A stretch of 64,000 nucleotides of DNA from Pestalotiopsis fici W106-1. Its lineage: Eukaryota > Ascomycota > Sordariomycetes > Amphisphaeriales > Sporocadaceae. This document shows, one piece after another, positions 22,601-33,144 of the stretch. The stretch covers positions 6,673,521-6,737,520 of the forward strand of contig NW_006917091.1 of NCBI RefSeq assembly GCF_000516985.1, given 5' to 3'. The notes under the pieces are model-generated. The model was not told the origin of the DNA. It worked only from the letters and a program-made list of their open reading frames with translations, and did no database searches. How positions within the stretch are numbered: position 1 is the stretch's first letter; every line of letters begins with the position of its first letter. The position numbers and the translations under genes are program-made.

Positions 22601-24706
22601 TAATTAGGACCGTCTCGGCAAGTCGGATATCGTTCGATCCAGCAAATAATCAAGTGTGAGATGTGAGTAGATACTGAAAGGCAAAAGACGAGTGAGTCTG
22701 TTTCCCTTCCAAGTAGGCCAGGTAGATATATGGTTGAAAGTATTAAGAGGTACGTTCGTTCCTTCGAGCGGTTTGAACTCTCCGAAGGGGGCGATAGCAT
22801 AAGTACCGGATTCTTATATCTGTCTACCTTTACAAATACAGAGAGTACGTTCGATGACACCCACAAATAGTCGATCGGGCTTTTCTTCCAAGCCGCCAGC
22901 TACATACAGCCCCTTCGCGCTCTACCGGGTGCGTCTTATGACTGCTGTCTAAGCAAGAGCAGCCCACATTGGGAATTCCTCTAGGCCATAGTGGTGTGCT
23001 GTGAGTGTAAGATGCCCTCGCACCGGACCATTTTCGCGTTTGTCATGTATAAGCTGGGTTGTTGCCCATCCCACGGCCTGTACTACACAGGGCAATCTCG
23101 GACGGCTAGCAACCAGGGAACCTCAAAAGAGAAGGGCACTATACTAAAACGCGTGACGCGGTGAAAGTCAGCCACCCTACCTAGGTGAGACACATTACCA
23201 CACCTCTTCTGCCTTGGGATTAGCGCTATTATCCTGCTTCTTCATGGCAAATGCGCATGGCTGGGAAATATGGCATTTATTCCCAAGATTGACAGATAAG
23301 AACATTCCCTGATGGATGTATGGTATGTATCTTTGCAAGGAAGTCAATCGTGGATCAGCCTAAATACCCGCCCAACATGATTGCCAGGCCTGCCTATATG
23401 ACTCGCGCGCACACACACAAAGAAAACAGGTTTGATCGAATCCAATCAGACCTGACTGACTGACCGACAGTGTTAAAAAAAAAAAACGGGAAAGATGGGA
23501 AAGATGGTCTTATCTCGTAGAAAACATAAGTGAAGCTGTGCCTGAAGGAGTGCTCGGATCTCGTCAGCCACGGCATACGAGCAACGGTATAGAGTTGAGG
23601 CTAGTCTCATCTTTTCAGTGCTGACCGCCCAACCGCCCAACCACCACCCAGGCATCTGGGAGTGTTTTCACAACTCAAAGGTACCCGAATCCGAAGAGGG
23701 CAATTAAACCTTTCTGACGCCCCAAAGGTTATCTCATTCATGCTTACGGGCCTGTGGATACTTCTTTTCTGTCTTTGCTGCCGCTGGCAAGATCGCTCAC
23801 TCTCAAGAACTTCTAATATTAGTCCTCGCGGATAGTAGTGCTCCCGATTAAGCGCATGGTTCTCGCTCACTGGAGCCCGGTAATAGTCAAGCTTCCTAGA
23901 AATGTAGCTATGTATGGTAGTTCAGTCACATCCACTCCTGAGAACGGATGAACCGCCACCATCATTGCATCATGTAGAACGTCCAGATAACCGTAGCTCT
24001 TGATTTGATAAACGAGGAGGGAACAGGCCACTCGGCTTCTCTGGATGTGCTTCCCCAGATCGACAGCACGTCGGGAAGAAACGTTTCGTAACATGCACGA
24101 CAAGGCCAATGCCGAACAGCCCCATGCCGACGGCGATCCATACATGCCCATACATCACGTACATCCCATTTCTACACCACAAAACATTTGTATGTACATG
24201 CATACAACATACATACATACAGTAATACATGCATACCGGCATGAGAAGATGCAAGCCAGGATGCGATGACCAATCAACTCACTTGGTAGCCCCCAGTCCT
24301 CAAGTCTCCATCAATTCGGGCTCGGACGGTGGGCAAGGTTCGATAGTGTCCGTTCGGCACGGTGCGATCATGAGAGCCTGTAAAAGTAGTGTTGGGCACA
24401 AAAGCTCCCAGGATAGAGGCAGTATTCAAGAAAAGCTAGAAACAAGATGCTACCTTTCCCAAAAGGCGCTCTCTTCCACTATCTAGGTATCTAGCTTCTC
24501 AGTGGTGGCAGTCGCAGTAAATCACATATATACAGATCTGGTTGCCGAGCTAGCCGCCGCCATGTACGCTATCACTTACAAGAAGGCAACATACTGTACG
24601 TATTGAACTAGCTTCAGACTACATGCCAACCTACTATGTACATACATTTTACCTATCTACTTCCGTATAAGCTGCGGTTTACTTGAGCTCCTCCCTCCCG
24701 CCCGTT

Positions 24707-24711
<5 letters not shown>

Positions 24712-24752
<41 letters not shown>
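24712..24752. repeat. GT dinucleotide microsatellite
   Basis: About 20 uninterrupted GT units in non-coding DNA. Confidence 0.95.
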
Positions 24753-24753
<1 letters not shown>

Positions 24754-26019
24754 AGTACAAGGAAGTAAACATTCTAGTGCATATCGAAATACGGGCGCTT
24801 CATGAATCTGGCAAGCAGGCAATGTTGACCAAGAGGGTGTCGTGCGAATTGCTCACATGGTGGTATTTCTATTGCGACATGTTTGGAGACATCAGCTTGC
24901 GTAGGCCTCAAACAGGCCCCCCAGATATATCAGCAGGCTGCAACCAATATTTTGCCACGCGGGCGTCGCGTCGGCCATGGACTGAGCCTCATAAAAGCCA
25001 CGCCCGGCGACCGACAAGCATCGGTGACATGGAAAGATGCCAGAGAAGCATGACATACACGGTAACGCACGCATTAGACACTCCTTCAAAGCCCAACAAT
25101 ATCAAGGTAAGGAATACCTTCTCACGGTCATCGTGAACCAAGTAGCCGCTATACGCACCACGCAACGTAGTAGAAGAAGAGAAAGACGGACGAGGGGAGG
25201 TTGGGAGCAATTGTGTATGTATCATCGTGTCTAACATCCTCCTTCGCGCATACATACCTACATAAAATGCGAAGGTATCAAACTCCACACACTATGCGAC
25301 TTACACCAGTCAGTTTGGGATCATGTGCTGATGATTGATCAACCAAGACAGTCAACAAACAAAAGAGAAATCCACACACTTCTCACCCTGAACCCTTCAT
25401 ACCAAAGCTCTAGTGGGTGTCGTGCATATCAGTCGATAACTGCCTCTAACACACCACCTTTTTAAGCTGTATGTATGTATGTCTCCAAAACCCTTACCTA
25501 CCTACATATACATTACATACATGCCTTAGTGGGCGGGTAGCAGAGAAGAGATGGGCAATGAGAAGAAGCCTACCAGGTTCTCAGGTTCAAGGTTGTGGGG
25601 GTAGGAGCCGTCAAATCCGCGGCAGCTTTGATAGAGTGACAAGCATGGTAACATCAGCGCACACACACAAGGCTTACGTGACTGGAGCCAATCATCACGC
25701 GCCCATCTGCCACATTTTGACCCCACCCACCCCAATCCCCTTAGTGCTATCGACGACGACGCTTCCTGCTTCAAACCCCCCATAGCCTCATACACTGCCA
25801 ACTTCTTGTCGAAAGGGAGGGTCATCGGACACACCCGGATGAGCATCGACTGCGACCTTGGACCCTCAACGAATCCGACCCATATCAAAACGCGACGTCA
25901 CGCCACGACCGACTCGAGCTGCGGAACCCGGGATATAGCTACTTGAAAGCAGACAGGCCAAAGCAAGAAAGAGCTAGGTTAGGACGTCGTGTCTCGGAGG
26001 CCACAAACGACAGCTTGGC

Positions 26020-26022
<3 letters not shown>

Positions 26023-26055
<33 letters not shown>
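26023..26055. repeat. GCT trinucleotide repeat in the SFT2 leader
   Basis: Eleven GCT units, then ACTGCT, ending 58 bp before the SFT2 start codon, so probably transcribed in its 5' UTR. Confidence 0.9.
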
Positions 26056-26112
26056 ACTGCTCACCCTTCTCGACCAGACGCATCCATCCATTATTAACAC
26101 ACTCAACACACC

Positions 26113-27352
26113 ATGGCTTCGGCGTCTTTCCGAGAGTCTATGAATTCGCTGGGCTGGTCCCGTCGCGACGCAGACATACCCGTCAATACGAGCCAACAGT
26201 CTGGCCTGTTATCCTCCATCCAGTCGTTGAACCCCTTCGGCGACCGCGGATATGTGCGACTGCCCACCACCGAGGGCGCCGGCGCACCGCTCCCAGCTCC
26301 CACTCGCCGCGAGGAAGAAGAGGGATGGTTCGCCTGTGAGTGATACAGCCTACGCCTTCTTGCGCCTTTGCCCTGTTTTCGTTCCCCTGCCCGCCTCCGT
26401 CTCGGATATTATATGATTTTGTGGAGCTATCAAAGAACGTCCATGTGCGACTGTCGCAGTCGGACTAGCTGCCGCATCTCGTGGTCTATTTTTGCACATG
26501 GGCATTCTCAATTCCCATGTTCAGATAAGAAGCTGACCAGAGATCTCGATCTTATCACCTAGTGAGCCGTTGGGATCGCCTCCTGATCTTCGGTGGTTGC
26601 AACATTGCTGCTGCAGCCTGCTTTATTCTCTGCTTTGCTCTTTGGCCTGTCCTGATCGCAAAGCCTCGAAAGTTCGCTACGCTGTAAGTGCCTAGTAGAT
26701 GTTCCTGTCCTGATTTCCCTCGTGCCCTATCCGATCCCTGCTTCGCTTGAACATGTGGTCAACCAGGCAAGTGCCCGACTGGACCATCAACATATCGACT
26801 GAAGCCGTCGTGTTGCCCTATGCAGCGAGCCGCTCTGCATATGCACTCAATCTTGCATTCCCAGCGGGTGATCGACTGGAGGGAGATAGCTCCCGAGATG
26901 CTCTACGATCCCTCCGCCCGAATGCCTCCTTCTTTGCAACCTGACCAAACCCCTTCTGCTGCTGTGTTACTGACACCTCTTGCTCCTAGATGGTCCTTTG
27001 GTTCCGTCCTGTTCCTGTGCTCATGGGGTGCCATGATGGGGCCTATGGCCTACATCCAACACCTCCTCTCCGGTAACCGACTACCTTTCACTGCAGCCTA
27101 CTTTGGCTCTATCTTCTTGACGATATGGTTTTCCATGGGCGTGAGTTACCAAAGACCATTATCATTCCCACCCGAGTCATTTCACTCATGTTTATCCAGT
27201 TGCGAAACTCTATCTTGACCCTGATTGCGGCTATCATTCAGCTGGCCTGCTTGATATGGTATCTTGTCAGTTACTTCCCCATGGGCTCGAGCGGCCTGCG
27301 CCTCGCCACATCCTTCGGTGCCCGACGCGCCGCTGCCTGGATGACTGGTTAA
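26113..27352 (+). CDS. SFT2: Golgi vesicle transport protein Sft2
   Basis: Tetra-spanning Golgi membrane protein involved in endosome-to-Golgi traffic. CDS join(26113..26335,26563..26683,26990..27140,27200..27352), 215 residues. A soluble N-terminus of about 80 residues with many Ser and Pro precedes the first membrane segment LIFGGCNIAAAACFILCFAL. The second segment starts WSFGSVLFLCSWGAMMGP, followed by the conserved RLPFTAAYFGSIFLTIWFS. The fourth begins SILTLIAAIIQLACLIWYLV and leads to the family-typical SYFPMGSSGLRL. Introns are 227, 306 and 59 bp; the first two are long for this window. The ATG lies in an ACCATGG context. Confidence 0.95.
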
Positions 27353-28273
27353 TCTACCTTCACTGATCGAAGTCCTTGACATATTTCGCATGTACGATTT
27401 GAGGGAGCCTAAAATGTATTTCTACTTTGACCTTTAGCAAAAAGAATGAATGCCGATTAGATATCTTGAGGTTGGTAGTGTTGGCAAGGTTGACAGCGGC
27501 GCTGCATGTGATGGTATCAACTACTGCCAATTCCGTCTTGAACTTGCAGCCACATTCGAAGCCAGGGAAAACTGTGTCTCTGGCGCAACCCATCTCTTGT
27601 GCATGTGTGACTCCCGTGTCCCAATCAATACTGATCTGCGAGGCGAAGCCGGGACGCAATGTCAAGCGCAGAGTCAACGATCATGTACCTAGGCAACAGC
27701 GTCCCCCGACATGGTATGAGTCATCCATCCTTCGCTCGTTGATCCAACTGTACAAAATACTTTATAATCTGGATCATGTACACAAGTGCATATCTGTCTG
27801 CTGCTGTCAAGGGGGTTGTATACTTCCAAGCATCAAATCGGTATAGAAGGGTTCGTGTTGGCGTTTCTAAAACATCTCGAGGCCTTTGCTTCACTTGCAA
27901 GTGGCTTCTCTACGAGACGTCAACGGCACACGTTACCGTATTCTTTGGGCCTTTTTTACGCTTGCAGAGTATATTCCGAATATAACGACGATATGTGCTT
28001 TGCTTTGTTTACTTCCTGCCTATGCGATGATCAAGTTTGCAAAAAGTGAGTTTCAGCCAAAAATTTCTACCATTTCCTTTTCGCGGGCATGACCCTATGG
28101 TACTTGTGAAGTTACGACTAGAATGTGACGTGTTTGGAAGAAGATCTGATGGGAATCCGACCCGGCCCCCAATGCAGGTGATCTCTTTTCCTAACGGACG
28201 TAAGGGAGTATAGTGTGTCTGTTATAGAGTTTTGCTTCTTTCTCACGGGTCTGACTTGAAACACAACATGCTT

Positions 28274-28388
28274 TGAATCGCAAAACGGGACATTTAGTTC
28301 CCACGTCGATTATCTCGACGAATATTTTCAACCACCTAGATTGGAAGCAAAACAAGAACTTGTTTTGCGATTTCCAAGATACGATTCA
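28274..28388. repeat. Nested inverted repeat
   Basis: Three nested complementary pairs: TGAATCG at 28274-28280 with CGATTCA at 28382-28388; AATCGCAAAAC at 28276-28286 with its exact complement at 28362-28372; and a perfect 6-bp hairpin with 5-nt loop at 28304-28320. The outer two share bases, so they are alternative pairings. Confidence 0.7.
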
Positions 28389-28676
28389 GACCGTTAGCTG
28401 ATGGCGATTCTCAAAATAAATCGTCAGAGACGCCCCCCTTTGGTGTATGTAGTACATGTGCCGTTCCGTGTTTGCTCATGTGAGTCAAGAAACAGCTATG
28501 TTTGCACATTTTTGAACTTGACGATATTGAGACGGATATGCGGCAGAAGATCATGTTCTTATTTCTCACTTTAATCAAGTCATTGCCAGTTATGCCATCA
28601 TGTATATATCTTGGGGGTGTTGTTCAATGGGCCATCAACCGGAACTCCCGCTGTGGGCTTGGTTGGATGACAGGTG

Positions 28677-29159
28677 TCAGCGGTATATCCATTTATCTAG
28701 TTGGGTGATATACGAGCCGAATTGCAACGATGCACGACGCTGAAATGGCAACTTTTTTTCTTCTTCTTGGTCTTGAGGGCCCCGGTTTTCCCGCGGAGTA
28801 AAAATACAAGAAGGGTTTCGTATAAACGTGCTTTTTGATCGTCTTTGAAGCATTTCGAACCAAGATACTGTACCTTTGTCAACAAAATTCCCCAGACCAT
28901 CTTCTGATGGTGTTGTGAACCAGAAGAAACTTGGCCCGCCTGGTGCCTCAAAAAGTGTAGGCTGCAAGTTCCAGCCTCCTTTTCCAGCTCGACGGAATAA
29001 TTCTTTAGGTCCGAGAAAACCCAGGATCGGCCAGAAACTAAAATTACCAGAGGATATCTTTTCTTGTTGATAGAGGAAAAAGAAAATACAAAAAAAGGCT
29101 TCCAGAAACTTGCCGATGTATTTTAAGGTTGAGAGGAGGGCGCGCTGCCGTCCCTCCAT
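28677..29159 (-). CDS. Unrecognised open frame, possible orphan or gene relic
   Basis: 160 codons from an ATG at 29159. The first 40 residues are hydrophobic and aromatic. The middle contains a composition that looks protein-like (GPKELFRRAGKGGWNLQPT, then PGGPSFFWFTTPSEDGLGNF), and the end is highly charged. I recognise no family. It lies in a gene-poor, partly AT-rich region and has no obvious splice partners. It could be chance, a young orphan gene, or the decayed exon of an older gene. Confidence 0.15.
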   Translation of the reverse strand: MEGRQRALLSTLKYIGKFLEAFFCIFFFLYQQEKISSGNFSFWPILGFLGPKELFRRAGKGGWNLQPTLFEAPGGPSFFWFTTPSEDGLGNFVDKGTVSWFEMLQRRSKSTFIRNPSCIFTPRENRGPQDQEEEKKLPFQRRASLQFGSYITQLDKWIYR

Positions 29160-32100
29160 ACGGAATGTAGATCCACCAGTAGGTAAGCAGAAGGAAGGGT
29201 AAAGCCCATATATGCCGTAGGTAGGGCTGGACTTTTGCGCGGTAAGGTTCTTTTGAGAAACACCAAGTCACCGTCGGGATTTGTCATTGGTGTTTTTGTT
29301 TTCCCACTCTTGGTCGTGAGTAGGTATCTTTTCTCTCTCCCTTTCTGTTGTGAGTGAATACATGCAAAGTTTGTAAGGGGACGGGGTCTGCCGAAGACCT
29401 GCGCGTGACTGCATGACGAGAACCTCATGCTTCTGACTGGATCAGATCAGTGATCGACTCAGTTATCCGACTCACATTCGAGACTCGAATGTAGCAGATT
29501 GGAGCTTTTGCAATTCTTTGTGGTGGAAGAGAGTTATGCAAGCAATTTCTCGAGTTCTATTCACAAACATTATAATTCAAAAGTGCGCATGGTGATTGGC
29601 TGCCCCGGGGTATAGGATAGGACCTTGTCGAACGCTGTGACTACGCGTAGGTCCGGGCTCAATTCGGCACCCGCTGGAGGCCCAGAACAAGCACTTGAAG
29701 GTGAGGTCACACACATGTGCCCATTTCCATATAGTGGAGATCTTTTTGGACCCTGGAAAAAAAAAATTGGACAGCAGAAAAGAAACATTGGTCATATACA
29801 GGTTTCCATTTCTAGTTGGATTTCTGTCCGCCATCTTCTCGGTGCGTTTATGGTATCTTACAAGCAAAAATACACGCCCGTTTTTCATTAAGAACAAGAC
29901 AATCGCCACACGCGCACAAGGAAAAAAAGACCGAACGGGTTTCCCCAATGCGGCCACGCGGGGTTCGCGGTTCCTGATGATGCAACCAACAACGGAGGGC
30001 CTAGCATCGAACCAGAAATCCCATCCTGGGGCCCAGACGCCAAAAGGTCTCGCTTGTCCATGTTAGTCAGGAACACAGGAAGTGCGTCATCTTGGCCAAC
30101 AGTCTTGCCTGCCTGTGATACCTCGATCTCATGTTCTGTGAGTAGTAACAGAGTGACTTTTTGGTGCCAGGCATATTTCGACCGGCGGGAAGAGACACAA
30201 TGCAAACGCCGGAAAGAAAACCCCGTCAGAACATGGAGTTCCGACCATTCGCACGTGAGAGAATGTAATATGCAAGAGGGCAGACAGTACTTTGTAGTTG
30301 ATTGGCCTACGACTCGTACACACATAGTGGACCTGTGGATATGAATGAGCCTACATTTTCCGTGGGACTTTTTATTTTTTTTTTAATTTTTTTATCATAG
30401 ATGAATGGAGGCAAAGGATCATCCTATATGCCTTGTTATGATGAGGCCGATGATGATCATGCTGGTTAATAAAATTTAAAATGCTAACCTTGCAAAGACC
30501 CGGGTCTCAAGCCCTCGTAAAAATCGGCTCTGTCTCTCTGCGGTGACCTCGGTTTTATTTTCACAATTTTTGGTGCTGCTTGCTTGCTACTACTATGTAC
30601 GTAAGCAGAAAACGGAGCACGGAAGTGGACACAAACGGGATTCATATGAGATATTCGCGCAATCCAGTTGGATTGATTGCTGCTCCACCACGCACACGAC
30701 TCTGGAAAACGAGACGCCCCAGACACTTGCATTGCCAGTCAGTGCGGTACGGTACATACCGTAGGAAGAGGAGAGAGAGAGGAGGGGAGCAATGTTTCCC
30801 CTCCTCGTTCTCCGACTCCAAGGAAACCTGTGGAGGGGTTGATGTGGACAGCCAGTCACCCAAAGATTATTGAGCCGGGCTGCCGAAAAGGCTTGTGTCG
30901 CATCGTGACGGAATGGAAGAATTCGCTGTTGAGCAGAAGCAGCTGAAACTCCATGATACAACGCAACATGGACGAGACTGAAAAGGGAAAGTCTGCGGAC
31001 GGACGGTTTAAATTTAGAGACGTCGGCATTTTCTGCGTTACGTGGGTAATATCATGGATGAAAGTTACAGAGAGTCAAAGGAATTGCATGCTGGTTGGTA
31101 GCTACTGTAGGTCATTCAATGTTATTTTAGGGTATTCCTACCTACTGTATAGTACTCTCCGGCAATGGCAATGGCGATGGGGACGGTTTGATGGTTGCAG
31201 CACCTTCATTATGTCATTGATATGGCACGCATCCCTCCTAGACAAGGAATTCGTGCTACACATGCTGTTAGGACATTACCCGATGATTGTACGCTGCGAG
31301 AGAGGAACAAATGTCACGATGTTTGCATGTAAGCAAGAAACAGTAAGAAGGGGAGAACAGGCTGACGATGAAGATTGTATACTTGGTACATCTAGGTACA
31401 GTAGAGGAGATGGACAGCGATAGGTGCCCTGGCAACAATAAAATGGCCGATAGAAAAAAAAAAAAAGGCATTGCCCCTCATTGATAGAAAAATTCACATT
31501 CGCCGAAGTTAGGCGACATGCCACTATGTTTTCAAACTTCGGCAGCGTCTTGCTCACTCCATTCAGGCCTATTCGGTACCCAGTCATGGTCAGTCTAGCG
31601 GAAGAGAGGGTCCTGACAATCCACAATTTGTGTCTATGCTTCCCCTAGTCAGCCAAGGGCCGGCGCCGTAAAATCGAAAAGCGCGCCAGTAGGTAAAGAG
31701 GGAAAAAAATAATAATAAATTTTTTTTTATCGGGCCTCGAGCTTGAGCAGCGGAAAAGGCACACAAAAATTGCTACCAACTTGTACCCTCCACACAAACC
31801 CTCCTCTCCTCTAATAGCATCCTGCTCTTCACTTTTTTTATTTTTTGTTGTTGTGTCAAGCAATTCGAGTGGCACTGGTGTTGCCGGAACAAGCAATTTC
31901 GTGGGCAAATAAGTCAATCGTAGAATCAGAAAAGCCACAGCAGTGCCAGCAACCTTTGGACGCTGCTCGCTTTTCTGTCTTACAGATTCACTTGCCTTTT
32001 TTCCTGCGCTGAGGTTTCCTCCCCCCCAGTCAGTCACCGCACCACACAGTCGCCCGTGCCAGCAATTGTTTTACAACTGTTCGCCCAGGTCCTGCTCCAG

Positions 32101-33144
32101 CCGGATACCTGACCCAAAGACCCTCTTACGAGCAGTTCCTCACACGCGCGCGCCCTCGAGAGCAACCGAAAAGACCGACGGTCCGATCCGTGCTTCTGTC
32201 CGAAATTTCAGGAACACTGACAGATCATCGCTACCTTTTTTTCTTTTTTTTTTTGTTCCCTCCTCAGGCTTACTTGGGACTCTTGCTTAGTCTTGTGTCC
32301 TTCCCACCAAGCCAGCCGGCAGGATAACATCTTACAAGGCCACGTCTCAGCGATTCACCAATTCTGTTTCGAAGCAACTTCCGTTCTTCGTCACCAGTTG
32401 CAACTTGTTGGGTCTCTGAGAAAAAAGGACAGGAATTCAGGATTGTTCTCAAATTCTGTTTCCCCTCCCACCTTTCCTCCCTCCTACCCGTCTTCCCCAA
32501 GCTTCTGAATCGACAATAGCTCTGCCAACCCGAGGGCAGTGAGTCGGATACAGCACACACTACCTGGCGTCGCATCGAAACGGCACCAGAAAAATCCCTT
32601 AGCAGCGACCGCGCTCTGAACCAAATTTTTTTTGACACTCGTACCAAGAAAAATCTCACCAAGCGCACTGCAATCGCTTGCAGACTTTGACTTCGCGGGA
32701 CACATTTTTCTCAAGCTTTTCTGCCTTGTGCATTCTGCTTGTTCATTTGGCACCCCGCATTCGAGACTTTAAGCCGACCAGAAGCAATTTTCCCCTTCCT
32801 TACGATCGTCTATTGGTTCTCCTGCACCTTGTCTGCATCCGTGCTGTCTACCACTTCCCCAACGACTTCGACGGAGCGATACCTAATTTGCGGCCGATTC
32901 CCTCCGGCACGAGAGTTTCTCGCCCTTTGTTTGCCGAGTTCAGCCAAAGTCAGCGGAGCGTTGCTCGCCTTCCTAGAGGGCGACCATCGATTTTTCATCT
33001 TCCGAGAGAGGCTACCTCGCCTGAAGTGACCTTGGTTCGCCTCGGAAACTATACAGCCCTGGTGCGAAAACAGGGTTGAGAATTTTTCTCTCGCCTACGT
33101 ACCAGGAACAGTCAAAGCTGTCTCAGACAAGCTCATCAGACAAC

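Larger units (their letters stand above)
19348..26112. promoter_or_regulatory. 6.8 kb gene-poor interval between divergent bHLH and SFT2 genes
   Basis: No gene that I can support. The left part (to at least 20602) looks like a spliced 5' leader of the bHLH gene, with donors at 19633 and 20602 on the minus strand. A 253-codon minus-strand open frame at 22105-22866 starts without an ATG and has no domain character. The right part holds simple repeats: GT at 24712-24752, ATAC/ACAT clusters near 24190-24236 and 25470-25510, and GCT units at 26023-26055. TAGGTAGG motifs occur near 21428 and 25496. Confidence 0.5.
27353..33144. other. 5.8 kb gene-poor interval, SFT2 3' side to SRO9/LARP upstream region
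   Basis: No well-supported gene. From about 31900 to 33144 the plus strand is pyrimidine-rich and behaves like a long promoter plus 5' leader for the LARP gene. Between 28.2 and 30.4 kb there is a nested inverted repeat (28274-28388) and several mid-length minus-strand frames without recognisable domains. T-runs and A-runs (for example 31452-31464) are frequent. Confidence 0.45.

Noticed and set aside
22105..22866. 253-codon open frame on the minus strand
   Set aside because: It begins with a non-ATG codon, has no domain or membrane or coiled-coil pattern, and lies in gene-poor DNA with many simple repeats; probably chance.
24190..25510. ATAC/ACAT clusters considered as a possible CRISPR-like or telomere-like array
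   Set aside because: Units are short, irregular and without spacers; ordinary microsatellite-type DNA in a eukaryotic genome.
29577..30325. Overlapping minus-strand frames of 126 and 145 codons
   Set aside because: No recognisable family and different frames overlap without splice logic; not supported as genes.
30953..31423. 156-codon open frame on the plus strand with an ATG
   Set aside because: Residue composition looks random, no family is recognised, and no splice partners are evident.
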